Part shown: positions 1 through 11,885 of the stretch, in pieces
How the letters are laid out: every line of letters begins with the position of its first letter
Numbering within the stretch: position 1 is the stretch's first letter
DNA from: Monodelphis domestica
Taxonomy: Eukaryota; Chordata; Mammalia; Didelphimorphia; Didelphidae
Direction of reading: 5' to 3'
Length of the DNA: 64,000 nt
NCBI RefSeq assembly: GCF_027887165.1
Contig: NC_077228.1
Coordinates: 429,341,957 to 429,405,956, forward strand
Program-made: the position numbers and the translations under genes
Notes under the pieces: model-generated
The model's input: only the letters and a program-made list of their open reading frames with translations
Told to the model about the DNA's origin: nothing
Databases searched by the model: none

Positions 1-1197
1 AGACCATCGTAGCTGGGTTTTGAGGACCAGGACTTCGATGCTGGTGGAGTTGGCTCTGTCGAAGACTTCCTGGTTGGTGATTCGGTCCTGCCATCGGATC
101 CTCATGATTGACCGGAGGGAGCGTTGGTGGAATTGCTCCAACTGCTTCATGTGCTTCTGGTACAGTGTCCGTGTCTCACAATCGTACAGGAGCGAGCTGA
201 GGACCACTGCATTATACACTTTGAGCTTCGTCGCAGTGCTTACACCGCTGTGTTAGAGGACTTTGAAGTGCAGCCGCCCAAGTGCCTGACTGGCCTTTTG
301 GATCCTGGCATTAATCTCGTGGTCTAGGGACCCGTCGTTGGCGATGGTGCTGCCCAGGTACTTGAAAGTGTTATCATTAGAAAGCTGTGTGCCGTCGATT
401 GTAATGCACGGCTGGTTAGTTGGCCTCCCTGGTGCAGGTTGGAACAGCACCTCTGTTTTGCTGAGGCTAATAGTCAGGCCAAACAGTTTTGTTGCGGTGG
501 AGAACTTGTCCACAATGGTTTGGAGATGATTTTCTTGGTGGGCCATGAGAGCACAGTCATCTGCAAAGAGAGCTTCCAGGATGAGTCTCTGTTGTCTTTG
601 TTTTTGCAGTCAGGCGGCGAAGGTCAAATACTGAGCCATCCAGTCGGTATTTGATGTAGATGCCCAGGTCTAGATTCATCACAGCATGTGATGGATCACA
701 GCATACTTGGGTGAAAAATAGGTTGAATAGTACCGGAGCGAGGACACAGCCTTGTTTCACGCCATTGGAGATGTTGAAGTGATCGGAAGTCTCTCCACCA
801 GATAGGACTTCCCCCGTCATGTTGACATGAAAGAGCTGGATCAGTTTGATGAATTTTGCTGGGCAACCAAGCTTGCTGAGGATTACCCACAATGCGTCCC
901 TGTTCATGTGTCGAACTTGTCAGGTCTATGAAGACAATGTAGAGACTCAGGTTCTGCTCAAGGCATTTTTCCTGCATTTGCCTCACTGTGAAGACCATGT
1001 TGATGGTGCTGCGATCTGGTTGGAAGCCACATTGTGATTCAGGCAGGTTCTGCTCTGAAACAGATGACAGGAGTCTGTTGAGTATAACACGGGCGAGGAT
1101 CTTAACAGCAGTGGAGAATAGTGAGATGCCTCTGTAGTTGTCACAGGCTGCTCGTGAGTGAGATGCCTCTGTAGTTGTCACAGGTTGCTCGTGAGCT
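1..1197 (-). mobile_element. RTE-clade non-LTR retrotransposon, reverse-transcriptase relic (cut by window start)
   Basis: Three minus-strand frames together cover the reverse transcriptase and continue off the left edge. Short motifs seen are NYRGISL, ESQCGFQPDRST and FIDLT (frame near 1181-900), GVKQGCVLAPVLFNL (907-557), a FADD catalytic box at about 562-573, KTEVLFQPAPG and KYLGSTI (546-253), and LVLKTQLRWS at the edge. The palm motifs and the QCGF-to-RWS order match RTE-type elements. Frame changes near 900 and 600 and internal deletions make it dead. It is 5'-truncated at about 1197. The clade name is from memory; BovB or Jockey-like relatives are less likely. Confidence 0.8.
1121..1194. 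repeat. 37-base tandem duplication inside the RTE relic
   Basis: Two adjacent 37-base copies beginning gtgagatgcctctgtagttg (1121-1157 and 1158-1194) differ at one base (ctg versus ttg). They encode part of the reverse-transcriptase N-terminal side and sit at the 5' truncation point. Confidence 0.95.
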
Positions 1198-1294
1198 ATA
1201 CATATATGCAGTTTTTAATGCCCATAGTCCTATAGTTCTCCATTGCTGTAGAGGAGTAGAAATACCTTCTTATATTTTTTAGGATCAAACTTGA

Positions 1295-2760
1295 TAATTA
1301 TAGTTTTTTAAATTATAAAGCTATTTTTATTTTACCAATTACATGTAGTAACAAATTCCCACATAAGTTTTCCAAAGTTAGATGCTCAAAATTGTCCCTC
1401 TTCCTCCTATCCCTCTCCTTCCTGGAGTTGGCAAGAAATTTGATCTGTCATACATGTATTTTGACAATTATTGTTTTACAGAATTCATTTTGATTGTTGT
1501 TCTTTACATTTGTTACTGTGTATTATTTTTCCTAGTTTACTTTGCATCAGTTCATATGTCTTAGCATGCTTCTTCTTCATTTACATTTCTTATAGCACAG
1601 TAATATTTGATTACTTTCAGACCCCAATTATTAAATATATGGTATAATATAAGATGGTATAAGTATATGGTATAAGATGAAGACATTACTGTAATTTATT
1701 TCTTTTACAAAATATTTTTCTTTTTGCTTTATATATCATAAAGTATCATCATTATCAGTATAGGTGTAAAAGTCCTTAATTAACTTGCTATTAAAAACAA
1801 TTTGGCAGTATGGTGTTTTTTTGGGGGGGAGTGGGGAACATCGAACTCTTTGGGGTAAAGACTTGGAAGAAGTAGAATTTCTGGGTCAAAAGCTCTGCAC
1901 ATTTTGAATACTTTCTTTATCCAAGTCCAAATTTCTTTCCAGAATGGTTAGAGCAATTCACAGAGCTAAATCTTCTGTCAGTGCTCCTATTTTCCCCCTA
2001 ACCATCTAATATCAACTATTCCTTTGTTCATCTTTGTCAATTTTCTGGTGTGAGGTGAAACCTAGGAGTTGTTTTTATGTTAATTTCTCCAGTTTTAGAG
2101 ATTTGTAGCATTTTTATATTGTATCATTAATTTTCTAAACCTAATATCTGTCAAATCCCAATTGCTAGTTTTTTCTTAGCAGTTCTTGTCAATTAAGCAA
2201 GATCTTCCTCTAGTATTTTACATAGTTGGCTTTTTTATTTTAAAAAAACAACAACAAAAAACCCCTGGGCTCTTGCTTTTAATTTTGTCTGATTCTTGTT
2301 TAAGTCTAGTCCCCGATCTGGTTTTCAGTTTTTTAAAAAATCCTTACTTTCTGTTTTAGTATTGGCCATGAATATTGGTTCCAAGGCAGAAGAGTGGTAA
2401 GGGCTAGGCAATTGGGGTTAAATGATTTGCCCAGGATCACACAGCTAGGAAGTGTCTGAGGCCTAATTTGAATCCAGGATCTCCCATCTCCAGGCCAGGC
2501 TCTCTAGCCATTGAGTTATGTAGCTGCTCCTGGTTTTTTTAAACCAGTACTAAATAGTTTTAATGTGATTACTGTTTTAAAATATGGTTTGAGATAATGC
2601 TATATGCCTCTTTCTTACTTCTGCCTTTCCAAATTATTTTCCTTGAACTTTTAGATTTTTTTGTTGCTTTCTTTGTTTAGTTACCCAAAATATCCCTTTG
2701 GTAATTTGTTATAGCATTAAATATGTACAATATCTCATTATCATCATTTTTATTACATGG
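1295..2760 (-). mobile_element. Old L1 copy, antisense, split by a SINE
   Basis: It starts with a T-rich run and ttaccaattacatgtagtaac, the marsupial L1 3' UTR signature. It then passes into antisense ORF2 C-terminal sequence (ttccagaatggttagagcaattcac; gtgtgaggtgaaacc). Sequence resembling the next ORF2 part (gtgattactgttttaaaatatg) resumes after the SINE. It is strongly decayed. From 2760 to about 3510 I cannot tell L1 from unique intron. Confidence 0.65.
2329..2532 (-). mobile_element. Type A SINE, antisense
   Basis: Head at the right (gagttatgtagctgctcc), tail and T-run at the left. B-box-derived and ggcaagtca-like segments are recognisable (gcccaggatcacacagctag). It lies inside the antisense L1. 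Confidence 0.85.
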
Positions 2761-3511
2761 GCATGACTCAGCCACAAATATTTAAATCTTTATTTCTGGT
2801 CTTGATTTGGTAAAGAATTCAGATTTTATGCACTTCTTGGTAGTTATCTCCTCTTTCTACCAATTTGTCTTACTTTCATCTCTTTATTCTTAAATTTGAT
2901 TTTTTCTTCCAGCTAAGGAAAAAAAGTATCTCAGATAGAACTGTTATTACATTCATTTTATTTCTTCTAAAGATGCAGATTGTAATCTATCCATTCCTGC
3001 TTATCTTGAAACTTGTACATATCTTTCCATAAGTTTATCATAGGAGTCCCTTTCAAGGCATTAATTTCCTTATTAATTTTAATGTCCAATATAAGATACC
3101 ATTAGAATACTTTGACTATATACCTGCTATCTCTCACCATATGACTAGTGTGCATTTCCCTGATATTTTACTGCCTCAGAGTTCCTTATTGGTTATATAT
3201 TATATCTTGCTCACACTCTCTTTTGCCCTTGATTGTCCCCTTCAGGGACTCTTGAACTCATCCATATCTTGGTTTTGTACAGCAACACCAATGTAATGTT
3301 GGCATTAAAAAGATGGGGCATTATTTTCAAGAAATGCTTAGGGTAATTATTAGAGTTTTTCATTTTCTCAAGGCAATCTAACCTACTTTTCTCTCTGTTC
3401 AACTGCTAGCCTAAGTCACTATCTACACTCTATTCTACATACATATGGATGGGTAAGCTATATAGGTTATCCATCCAAATACATGTTGTAATCAGGATCC
3501 CTCTTTTTCCC
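2761..3511. other. PCMT1 intron 1, no feature recognised
   Basis: AT-rich sequence with no clear repeat, splice pair or coding frame. Parts may be decayed L1. Confidence 0.5.
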
Positions 3512-4890
3512 CCCTTTTTTTAAATGTTCAAAGCTATTTTCCCAATTACATGTAATAATAATTTTCAACATATGTTTTCCCAAATTATAAGATCCAAACC
3601 ATCTCCCCCCCCCCCAAGTTGGAGATGGTGGACAATTTGATCTGAGCCATACATGTTATTATCATGCAAAACACACTTCCATATTGGTCATTGTTGTAAG
3701 AGCACAATTATACAAAACCAAAACCCACAAATAATACTGTAAGTACATTGATGTGGAAGATTGTGTGCTTTGATCCACATCCATCTGATTCCAATAGTTC
3801 TTTCTCTGGAGGTGAATAGCATTCCCTGTCATAAATCTTTCAGTATTGTCCCAGATAATTGCATTGTTATGAGTAGCCAAGTTTTCACAGTTGATCATCC
3901 CACAATATTGCTGTTACTATGTATAAGTTCTGCTTATTTTGGTCTGCATCAGTTCATACAGATCTTTCCAGCTTTTTCTGAAATCGTCTTGCTTATCATT
4001 TCTTATAGCACAATAGTATTCCATCACCATCATATATCACAATCTGTTGAGCCATTCCCAATTGATGGACATCCCCTTGATTTCTAATTCTTTGCCACCA
4101 CAAGAAGAACTGCTATCAATATTTTTGTACAAGTGAGTTCTTTACCCTTTTTTATGATCTCTTTGGGATACAGACCCAGTAGTGGCATTATCAGATCAAA
4201 GGGTATGCATAATTTTATGACATATTGGGCATAGTTCCAAATTATCCTCTAGAATGGTTGGATCAGTTCACAACTCCACCAACAATGCATTAGTGGCCCC
4301 ATTTTTGCCACATCCTCTCCAAATTTTATTCCTTTATTGTCATATTGGCCAATCTGATAGGTGTGAGTGAGTTGGTATTTCAGAATTGTTTTCATTTTCT
4401 AATCTAGAGTTATTTAGAACATTTTTTCATTTGATTATTTATTGATAGCTCTGATTTCTTCATCTGAAAATTGTTTTTATCCTTTGACCATTTGTCAGTT
4501 AGAGAAGGGCTTGTATTATAAATATGACTTAGTTCTTTAGATTTGAGAAATTAGACCTTTGTCAGAGAAATTTGTTGTTTCCCTTCTAATTTTGGTTATA
4601 TCAGTTTTGGATGGAGAAAAGCTTTTAAATTTAATATAATAAAATTATTCATTTTATATCTTATAACACTCTATCTCTTGGTTGGTCATAAATTCTTCTC
4701 TTTTTTATAGATCTGCCAGGTGAACAATTCTGTGTTCCTTTAATTTACTTATGGTATTACTCTTTATAACTAAGTCATATACCCATTTTGACCTTATCTT
4801 GGTATTCTTCTCTAGAATTATTGTATGTGCCAGTTCCCTTTTTGAAATGCCACCAGGGCTCCTTTTTGTCAAAAATATTAAAATAATCCT
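3512..4890 (-). mobile_element. L1 copy, antisense, 3' UTR plus ORF2 C-terminus
   Basis: It runs from T-run and cccaattacatgtaataata (3' UTR) through a pyrimidine-rich tract with a C11 run near 3604. It continues into ORF2 antisense landmarks: ccattcccaattgatggaca, ctctagaatggttggatcag, ccaacaatgcattagtgg and gataggtgtgag. Frames are broken throughout. Confidence 0.85.
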
Positions 4891-5043
4891 CAGTTTTCGA
4901 CAGTAACGATCATCACCATTATCAATTATCAAATATTTATTGAGCTCTTATTGTATTGTAATTCTAGAAGTACAAAAAGGTCTAAAATATGGTTATTTTA
5001 CTCTTTACAAAGTAACTAGTCTCCCCCTCCCCCTTTTCTACTT

Positions 5044-6098
5044 TAAAAAAAAATTTATTTTATTAGATGATTTAGAATATTTTTCCATGGTTACAAGACT
5101 CACATACTTTCCCTCCCCTCCCTTCACCCCTTCCCATATCTGATGCGTAATTCCACTGGGTTTAACATGTGTCATTGATCAAGATCTATTTCCATATTAT
5201 TAATATTTGCACTAGTATGATCTTTTAGAGTCTACTTTTCCCACAGTTCTTCCTCTGAATGTGGATAGCGTTCTTTCTCATATGTCCCTCCTAATAGTTC
5301 TGGATCATTGCATTGCTACTAGTAGAGAAGTCCATTACATTTGATTTTACCACAATGTATCAGTCTCTGTGTACAATGTTCTCTTGGTTCTGCTCCTTTC
5401 ACTCTGCATCACTTCCTGGAGGTCATTCCAGTTCACATGTAATTCCTCCAGTTTATTATTCCTTTTAGCACAATAGTATTCCATCACCAACATATACCAC
5501 AATTTGTTCAGCCATTCCCCAATTGAAGGGCATCCCCTCATTTTCCAATTTTTTGCAGCTACAAAGAGCACAGCTATGAATATTCTTATACAAGTCTTTT
5601 TCCTTACTATCTCTTTGGGGTACAAACCCAGCAGTGCTATGGCTGGATCAAAGGGCAGACAGTCTTTGAAAGTCCTTTGTGCATAGTTCCAAATTGCCCT
5701 CCAGAATGGTTGGATCAATTCACAGCTCCACCAGCAATGCATTAATGTTCCAATTTTGCCACATCCCTTCCAACATTCATTACTTTCCTTTGCTGTTAGC
5801 CAATCTGTTACATGAGGTGAAACATACCTCAGAGTTTTTTAAATTTGCATTTCTCTTATTATAAGAGATTAAGAACACATTTTCACGTGCTTATTAATAG
5901 TTTTGATTTCTTTATCTGAAAATTGCCTATTCATGTCCCTTTCCCATTTATCAATTGGGGAATGGCTTGATTTTTTGTACAATTGATTTAGTTCCTTATA
6001 AATTTGAGTGATTAGACCTTTGTCAGAGGTTTTTGTTATAAAGATTGTTTCCCAATTTGTTCTCTTCTAATTTTGATTTGCTTTGGTTTTGTTTGTAC
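5044..6098 (-). mobile_element. L1 copy, antisense, with a readable ORF2 C-terminus
   Basis: The 3' UTR signature attccactgggtttaaca is followed by a minus-strand frame of 131 codons (5742-5347) containing HCWWSCELIQPFWRAIWNY, FDPAIALLGLYPKE, AKNWKMRGCPSIGEWLNKLW and MEYYCAKRNN. These match the C-terminal end of L1 ORF2 protein. It continues antisense (gccattccccaattgaaggg) to about 6098. It is the best preserved L1 tail here, but lacks the reverse transcriptase and endonuclease. Confidence 0.92.
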
Positions 6099-6099
6099 A

Positions 6100-6283
6100 A
6101 AAACTTTTCTATCTTAGAATCAATAGCGTGTATTGGTTCTGAGACAAGGTGGGTAAAGGTTAGGCAATGGGGGTTAAATGACTTGCTCAGATTCACACAG
6201 ATAAGAAGTAACTGAGGCCAGATTTGAACTCATCTCATCTCTAGGCCTGTCTCTCAATTCACTGAGCCACCCAGCTGGCCCCC
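6100..6283 (-). mobile_element. Type A SINE, antisense
   Basis: Head gagccacccagctggcccc at right, tail tctatcttagaatcaat at left. It sits exactly between the L1 at 5044-6098 and L2 sequence. Confidence 0.85.
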
Positions 6284-6289
6284 AGTAAT

Positions 6290-7610
6290 CTCTTAATTGC
6301 CAAAATCTAATTACTTTTTCTTCATCCCCACTCCTTCACTTCTTTGTTGTCTTTAACACTGTGCATTACCCTCTTGGATACTCTCTCCTATTTAGGTTTC
6401 AAAGACTTCTTTTGGTTGTCTGCCTGCCTTGTCTTCTTGTTCCTTTTCAGTCTTTTTTGCTAGATGTTCCTCTAGTTCATACTCACTTACTCTGAGTGTT
6501 CTCCAGGCCTCTGGCCTAGACACTTCTTTTCATTCTAAACTGTCTGGTTTAGTAATCTCATCATCACATGTGGGTTCATTTGCTATATTTCTTTCTTTTT
6601 TCTTTTTTTTACAAACCCTTACCTTCCGTCTTGGAGTAAATACTGTGTATTGGCTCCAAGGCAGAGGAGTGGTAAGGGCTAGGCAATTGGGGTCAAGTGA
6701 CTTGCCCAGGGTCACACAGCTGGGAAGTGTCTGAGGCCAGATTTGAACCTACGACCTCCTGTCTCTAGGATATTTGCTATCTTTCTGCAGATAATTCCCA
6801 GATCTATGTGTGCAGCCATATTTTTGCTCTTGAACTCTAGCCCTAGCCCCATGTTGTGACCTGCTTTTTGGATGCCCCTGAATAGGTAGCTTAACTTAGG
6901 CATCTCAAATGAAACTTGTCCAAAGTAGTTCTCCTTTCTAAATTCACCCTACTCTAACTGTCCCCTTTTCCTTTGAGAGCACCACTATTTGGCCAATTAC
7001 CCAGGTTTGCAACCTCTGATATTCTCCTTGACTCATCTCTTCCTCACCTCCTAAATATCTCCTACATGTAGTCTCTTGCCAAATCGATTTTACCGCCTTA
7101 GCATAGTGCTTCATACATGGTAGGCAATTAATAAATTTTTATTGACTGATCAGTATCATATTCATATTTCCTCCTTCCTTATATAATCTCTACCTTATCA
7201 AACCCTCAACACTTTTTACAAAATCTGGATTATTGCAGTTATTGAGTAGTTTCCTTGATTCTGGTCTTGCTCCTTTCCAGTCCTCTTCACAGCTGCCAAA
7301 ATAGTACTATTTACAAAATAGAGTTTTGACTATGTCACTCTCTTACTCAAAAATCTTAAGTAGCAACCCCCCCTTATCCTTTTAGTATTTTTATATATTA
7401 GTTCATGCCATGCTCACTTATTCTGCAGCCAAATTTAGACTATTTGTATGCTTTTTCACAGACGTATTTTCTGTGCCTAGAATGCAGCCTTTCCTTACTT
7501 GTGCCTCTAATTCCTGCCTTTCTTTGAGTCTTTGCTCAGGTATCACTTTCTCTCTGAACTCTTTCTTGTGCTATCTCCACATATTACTTTTGTATATCCT
7601 AATCTGTGTT
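6290..7610 (+). mobile_element. L2 LINE relic, sense, interrupted by a SINE
   Basis: Sense L2 text such as ttctttgttgtctttaaca, ttattgcagttattgagtag and tgactatgtcactctcttac. An L2 3' end (catggtaggcaattaata) lies at 7115-7145, followed by more L2 body to about 7610. It is therefore at least two fragments. Confidence 0.7.
6596..6771 (-). mobile_element. Type A SINE, antisense, inside L2
   Basis: Tail acaaacccttaccttccgtc at left; head truncated at the right (ends ctgtctctagga). Flanks repeat imperfectly as atttgctatatttct (6578-) and atttgctatctttct (6772-), a likely target-site duplication. Confidence 0.85.
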
Positions 7611-8200
7611 GAATTAAATGATTTTAAAAAATAGATGAGCAAAATGTAGATCCTCATAAGACGTTAAATGATTTTTCTCAAAAAAGTAGAACAAAATGTA
7701 GACCCTTTTATTATAACATAATTTTCTGTTGATTAGATTTTTACCTCTCTGCTCTATTTTAAGAACAAATATACATTGATTTGTGGTGTTTTGCTCCTTA
7801 ATTTTCATCCCACTCCAGTATAAAAATGAAACAGACCTTAAAAGATATCTAGTCTAGATTTCTCATTTTTATATGTAGAAATTGAGGCAACAGAGAAGAA
7901 CCCAAATTTTCAGCTCCTTTCTTTTGGCTGCAGATCCAGTAAGACTTCATTTATCTACCATTTTAGTTACAAAGGGCATATTTCTTGAACACTTTAAAAG
8001 AAATCAACTTAGTTAAATTTTAAATTATTTTTTAAGTTAGATATGCTATAATTTAGTTAGGTAACCTTTTACTTTTTTATTATTCTGATGGAAAATTATT
8101 TTTGCTTTTAAACTGAGTGAAATTAATTTTACATTTTTCTTTATGTGTCCCTAAATAAATTGTTCATATTTCATTATATTTTTGCATTCATCTGTTTCAG
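7611..8200. other. End of PCMT1 intron 1
   Basis: No repeat recognised. It contains the polypyrimidine tract and acceptor of exon 2 at the right end. Confidence 0.6.
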
Positions 8201-8305
8201 AAAATGGAATAATCAAGTCAGAGAAAGTTTTCCAAGTAATGCTGGCCACAGATCGTGCTCACTATGCAAAATGTAATCCCTACATGGATTCTCCACAATC
8301 AATAG
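8201..8305 (+). CDS. PCMT1: PCMT1 coding exon 2
   Basis: The acceptor is a pyrimidine-rich run ending ctgtttcag and the donor is gtaag. The exon begins with the last two bases of a Lys codon, then reads [18 protein letters not shown] and [16 protein letters not shown], and ends with the first base of Gly54. It covers residues about 19-54, the N-terminal part of the fold. Against human (from memory) it has FQV for FEV and DRAH for DRSH, both mild changes. The 105-base length and the phases fit the family. Confidence 0.97.
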
Positions 8306-9664
8306 GTAAGATTCGGACTAACAGAAAATTTCATTCTTTAGTTATATGATAGTTTTTCAGGTGAAAAGATTCTTTAAGAATTCTAACTCATTCCAGTGAT
8401 ATCTTGTAGTTTGAATTTTGTTCCTAATTAAGTCACGTTAGCCAAACTATGTGAAATTTTTCTTTGCTTATAGTCTAACAATTAATAAAAATCTTGAAAA
8501 TAATGGAATTTTACATGTGAAACGTTATGTACCTTTCCTTTGAATATTTACTAATGTAGGGTCATTAGTCATCACTTCAAGTTCCTTTACATGCCACTAT
8601 TAAATTTTTTAAAGCAAATATTTAGAAGACTTAAGAATAAGTTCTTTTCTCCTCTCTGCTTCACTGATTCTGAATATTTTTGCTTGTGTTTGCTTTTAGA
8701 AAGTTCCTTACCTACCTCCTTCTCTGAAGCAGGTTTTTGCTGAACTGCTGAGCCTTGGCAGTGGGCGCCTTTGAGGCTTAGAAGTGCCTCAGGATTCTGG
8801 CCACCAACTGCCATGCTTTCTCCTTATGAAGCACTCACTGTAACACCCAGCAGAGAAGATTCTGGGGAGCTTCTGAACCCCGAAGGCACCTGCTACCACA
8901 GCTCAGTGAAAACTGCTTCAGAGGAGGAAGCAGGTAAATAAGTTGTGGAGGAAGCAACTGTGAGAGAATACAATCATGCTAAGGCCAGGACCTGAAGCTG
9001 ATGAGACAGAGAACTAGACAGACCATGCTTTGGCAAATTAAAATGGTACTATAGCATTTAGAGGTATCATAACTTAAGTTGTTAAAATTTCTTTATTTCT
9101 AAAATTATATTTTCTTCCTATAGGTGTACTTGACTTTAAAAATGGAAAATGAAGTGATAACTTGATTTTGGAAATATTGTTCAGTAATCTGTAGTCATTT
9201 AAATCAGTATTTATAACTTTGAGAGGAAAGTAAGTTAAAAGAGTAACTAACATCTCTTTGATTGGCAAAAACTAATAGAAGTTTTTAGAACAGTGAATTT
9301 GTTTTTGTTTGTCATCAGTATGGATATTGTCTAATATTAATTTTTGCAAAGTTGTACTCTGGAAACAGTACAGAGTAAGTTGTTATCATTTATTTCTCAA
9401 AGACATAAATGAAAAAAGTGATGGGTGATTTACAGAAACTAAAAGAATTCTATGGACAGGCCATTATTTTTATTTTTAAAATTTTAATTTAATTTTTTGT
9501 TCAATTAACAAAAATTTGTTTTCTTTTTCCTATCTTCCTCACTGAAAATAAAAAAGCGAAATCCTTTGAACAAAAATGAATAGTCAAGCAAAACAAATAC
9601 CTGCCTTAAGCTATTGTTTTTTATAATTGAACATACGAATAGTGGTTTTCTCCTTGTTTTATAG
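8306..9664. other. PCMT1 intron 2
   Basis: 1.36 kb without a clear interspersed repeat. A GC-richer patch at 8740-8940 holds a 42-codon ATG frame that runs into a gtaaat donor-like site (see findings). 9470-9640 is AT-rich and may be decayed L1 3' sequence. Confidence 0.5.
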
Positions 9665-9696
9665 GTTTCCAAGCAACAATCAGTGCTCCACACATG
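9665..9696 (+). CDS. PCMT1: PCMT1 coding exon 3 (32-base micro-exon)
   Basis: A 32-base exon between tttataggttt-type acceptor sequence and the donor gtaagt. It completes Gly54 and reads FQATISAPHM. It holds the conserved Ser60 and the residues that grip the isoaspartyl substrate. It ends in phase 0. It is too short for ORF-based detection and rests on splice sites and conservation. Confidence 0.96.
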
Positions 9697-10024
9697 GTAA
9701 GTTTAATTTTGATCATCTTTACAACCAAACTAACTTAAATTTTCTCAATTTTAGTTTTTGCTAAAAAAGATCTGAAAATAGCTTATTTTAATTTCAATTG
9801 TCATTTCATTATGTAAAAATTAGACTTCTGATTGTTTGAACATTAATAGTATCACATTATGATTTTCAAAAATAATAGTTATTAGAATTTTTGGACTCAG
9901 TTTTCATCATTAGAGATAGTATTTTTGTATATTTATATTTATTCTCTTTATATTTTGCTGTTAGAATAGCTTAAAACTACACTTAAGGTTTCTGATAAAA
10001 TCTTGTATTTGGATTTTTACTTCT

Positions 10025-10150
10025 TGTTTCCCTCATTAGAATATAAGCTCCTTATGAATAGACTTCTGTTTTTTTGTGCTTCTGTCTCCAGCAACGTAGC
10101 AAAGTGCCTGGCACCTAGTAGGCATTTAATAAATATGTTCATTGACTTGA
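10025..10150 (+). mobile_element. L2 3' end, sense
   Basis: Typical L2 end: ataagctccttatgaatag, gtgcctggcacctagtaggc, atttaataaatatgttcatt. Confidence 0.8.
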
Positions 10151-10560
10151 AGTTATCTACAGGAAAAAGGGTATGGTAATTATTAGATAATTTGAAAAAA
10201 TTGATATCTGTTTATTGTATTTTAGTTGGAAAAATAAATTCATTGGGAAGAAGACAAATTATTCTTTTCTTTTTATATGTCACACTTTTGTATGAAGACA
10301 ATTATTCAAATTAGGTTAATGCTTAAAATAGGCCCTATTCTAGGGAATGAAATTTTAGAAAGGACCTGTGTCAAGCAGTTCAGTACTTATAGTGTGTTTT
10401 AGGTAATGCTCTTTGCTTTTTAAATGTGAATGTGTGTTTTAAGTATTTTGGAACAATAGCTACTTTGATTCCTAGTCAGCATTTTGGGTTAGAGCAGTAC
10501 TTCAGTTTTTAAAGTCCAAAGTCCATTGTTTTTGTTCAGCACAGGTATGATTTTATGTTT
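10151..10560. other. PCMT1 intron 3, no feature recognised
   Basis: AT-rich intron sequence with no repeat or frame I can name. Confidence 0.5.
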
Positions 10561-10564
10561 ATTT

Positions 10565-11650
10565 TAAATTAAAAAAAAAAACAAACTTAAAAATATTTCC
10601 CCAATTACATATAAAAACAATTTTTAACATTATTTTTAAAAAAATTTGAGGGGGCAGCTGAGTAGCTCAGTGGATTGAGAGCTAGGCCTAGAGATGGGAG
10701 GTCCTGGGTTCAAAGTGGCCTCATATACTTCTTCGCTGTGTGACCCTGTGTAAGTCACTTAACCCCCATTGCTTAGCCCTTCCCACTCTTCTGCCTTGGA
10801 ACCAATACATATTATTGATTCTAAGGTGGAAGGTAAGGATTAAAAAATATTTGAGTTTCAGATTTTCTCCCCTTCTTTCTTTCCCTATTCCCTGAGATGA
10901 TAAGCAATCTTATATAGATTATACATGTTCAATCATGTAAAACATTTACATATTAGTCATTTTGTGGAAGAAAACTCAAACAAAAAATGAAAGAGAGTAA
11001 AAGATAGTGTGCTTTAGATTGTATTTAGACTTCAATAGTTCTTTTTCTGGAGGCAGATGGCATTTTTTATCATGAGTCCTTTGGGATTGTTTTAGATCAT
11101 TGTATTGCTGAGAATACTTAAGTCATTCACAGTTGTTCATCATACAATATTACTATTACAGTGTGCGGCATTCTTCTGGTTCTATTTACTCTGCTCTTCA
11201 TTAGTTTATTTAAGTCTGTCCAGGTATTTCTGAAATCCTGTTCATCATATAGCACAATAGTATTCCATTATTAACAAATAACACAACTTGTTCAGCCATT
11301 CCTCAATTGATGGGTATACTAAATTTCCAATTCTTTGCTACCACAAAAAGTGCTACTATGAATATTTTTGAACAAATAGGTCCTTTTTTTTAAATATCTC
11401 TTTGGAATGTAGACTTAGTAATAGTATTGCTAGATCAAAGGGTATACATAGTTTTATAGCCCTTTGGGCATAGTTCCAAATTGCTTTCCAGAATGGTTGG
11501 ATCACTTCGTAACTCCAACAATAGTTCATTGATGTCCCATTTTCCCACATTGCCTTCAACATTTATCATTTTTCTTTTCTGCCATATTGTTCAATTTCTG
11601 ATAGATGTGAGGTGGTAACTGGTCTAATAAAGAAAATGCCCAGTTTTGTC
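10565..11650 (-). mobile_element. L1 copy, antisense, split by a SINE
   Basis: 3' UTR signature ccccaattacatataaaaac before the SINE; after it come atacatgttcaatcatgtaa, gccattcctcaattgatggg, ccagaatggttggatcactt and gatagatgtgaggtgg. A minus-strand frame (11562-11356) reads EVIQPFWKAIWNYAQRAIK, the ORF2 C-terminus. Confidence 0.88.
10650..10848 (+). mobile_element. Type A SINE, sense, inside L1
   Basis: Full head ggggcagctgagtagctcag to tail ggaaggtaaggattaaaaaa. Flanks aaaaaaatttgag and aaaaaatatttgag are a likely target-site duplication. Confidence 0.92.
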
Positions 11651-11885
11651 TATTTTAGCAAGGGAGATTTGCAATTTTTCCATAGGGAAAAGGTTTAATG
11701 TTTACTTTCTGGGCTCTATCACCCTACTGGGTACTTATAGGATATCTAGGGTCTATTTTTAATTATTTGTGTTGAGTGATCTCTTAATGGAAAAAAAAAT
11801 TATCTGCTAGCACTATTTTTTTTCACTGAATTGTTTACAATTTAAATTAAAAAGTTTGACCTATGTTAGTTATTCTCATTAATTA

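Noticed and set aside
5347..5742. 131-codon minus ORF as a host gene
   Set aside because: It is the C-terminal end of L1 ORF2 with L1 3' UTR beside it.
1..8200. PCMT1 exon 1 and promoter
   Set aside because: I looked for a CpG-rich stretch and an exon coding the N-terminus ending in a phase-1 donor and saw none. Intron 1 therefore extends past the left edge.
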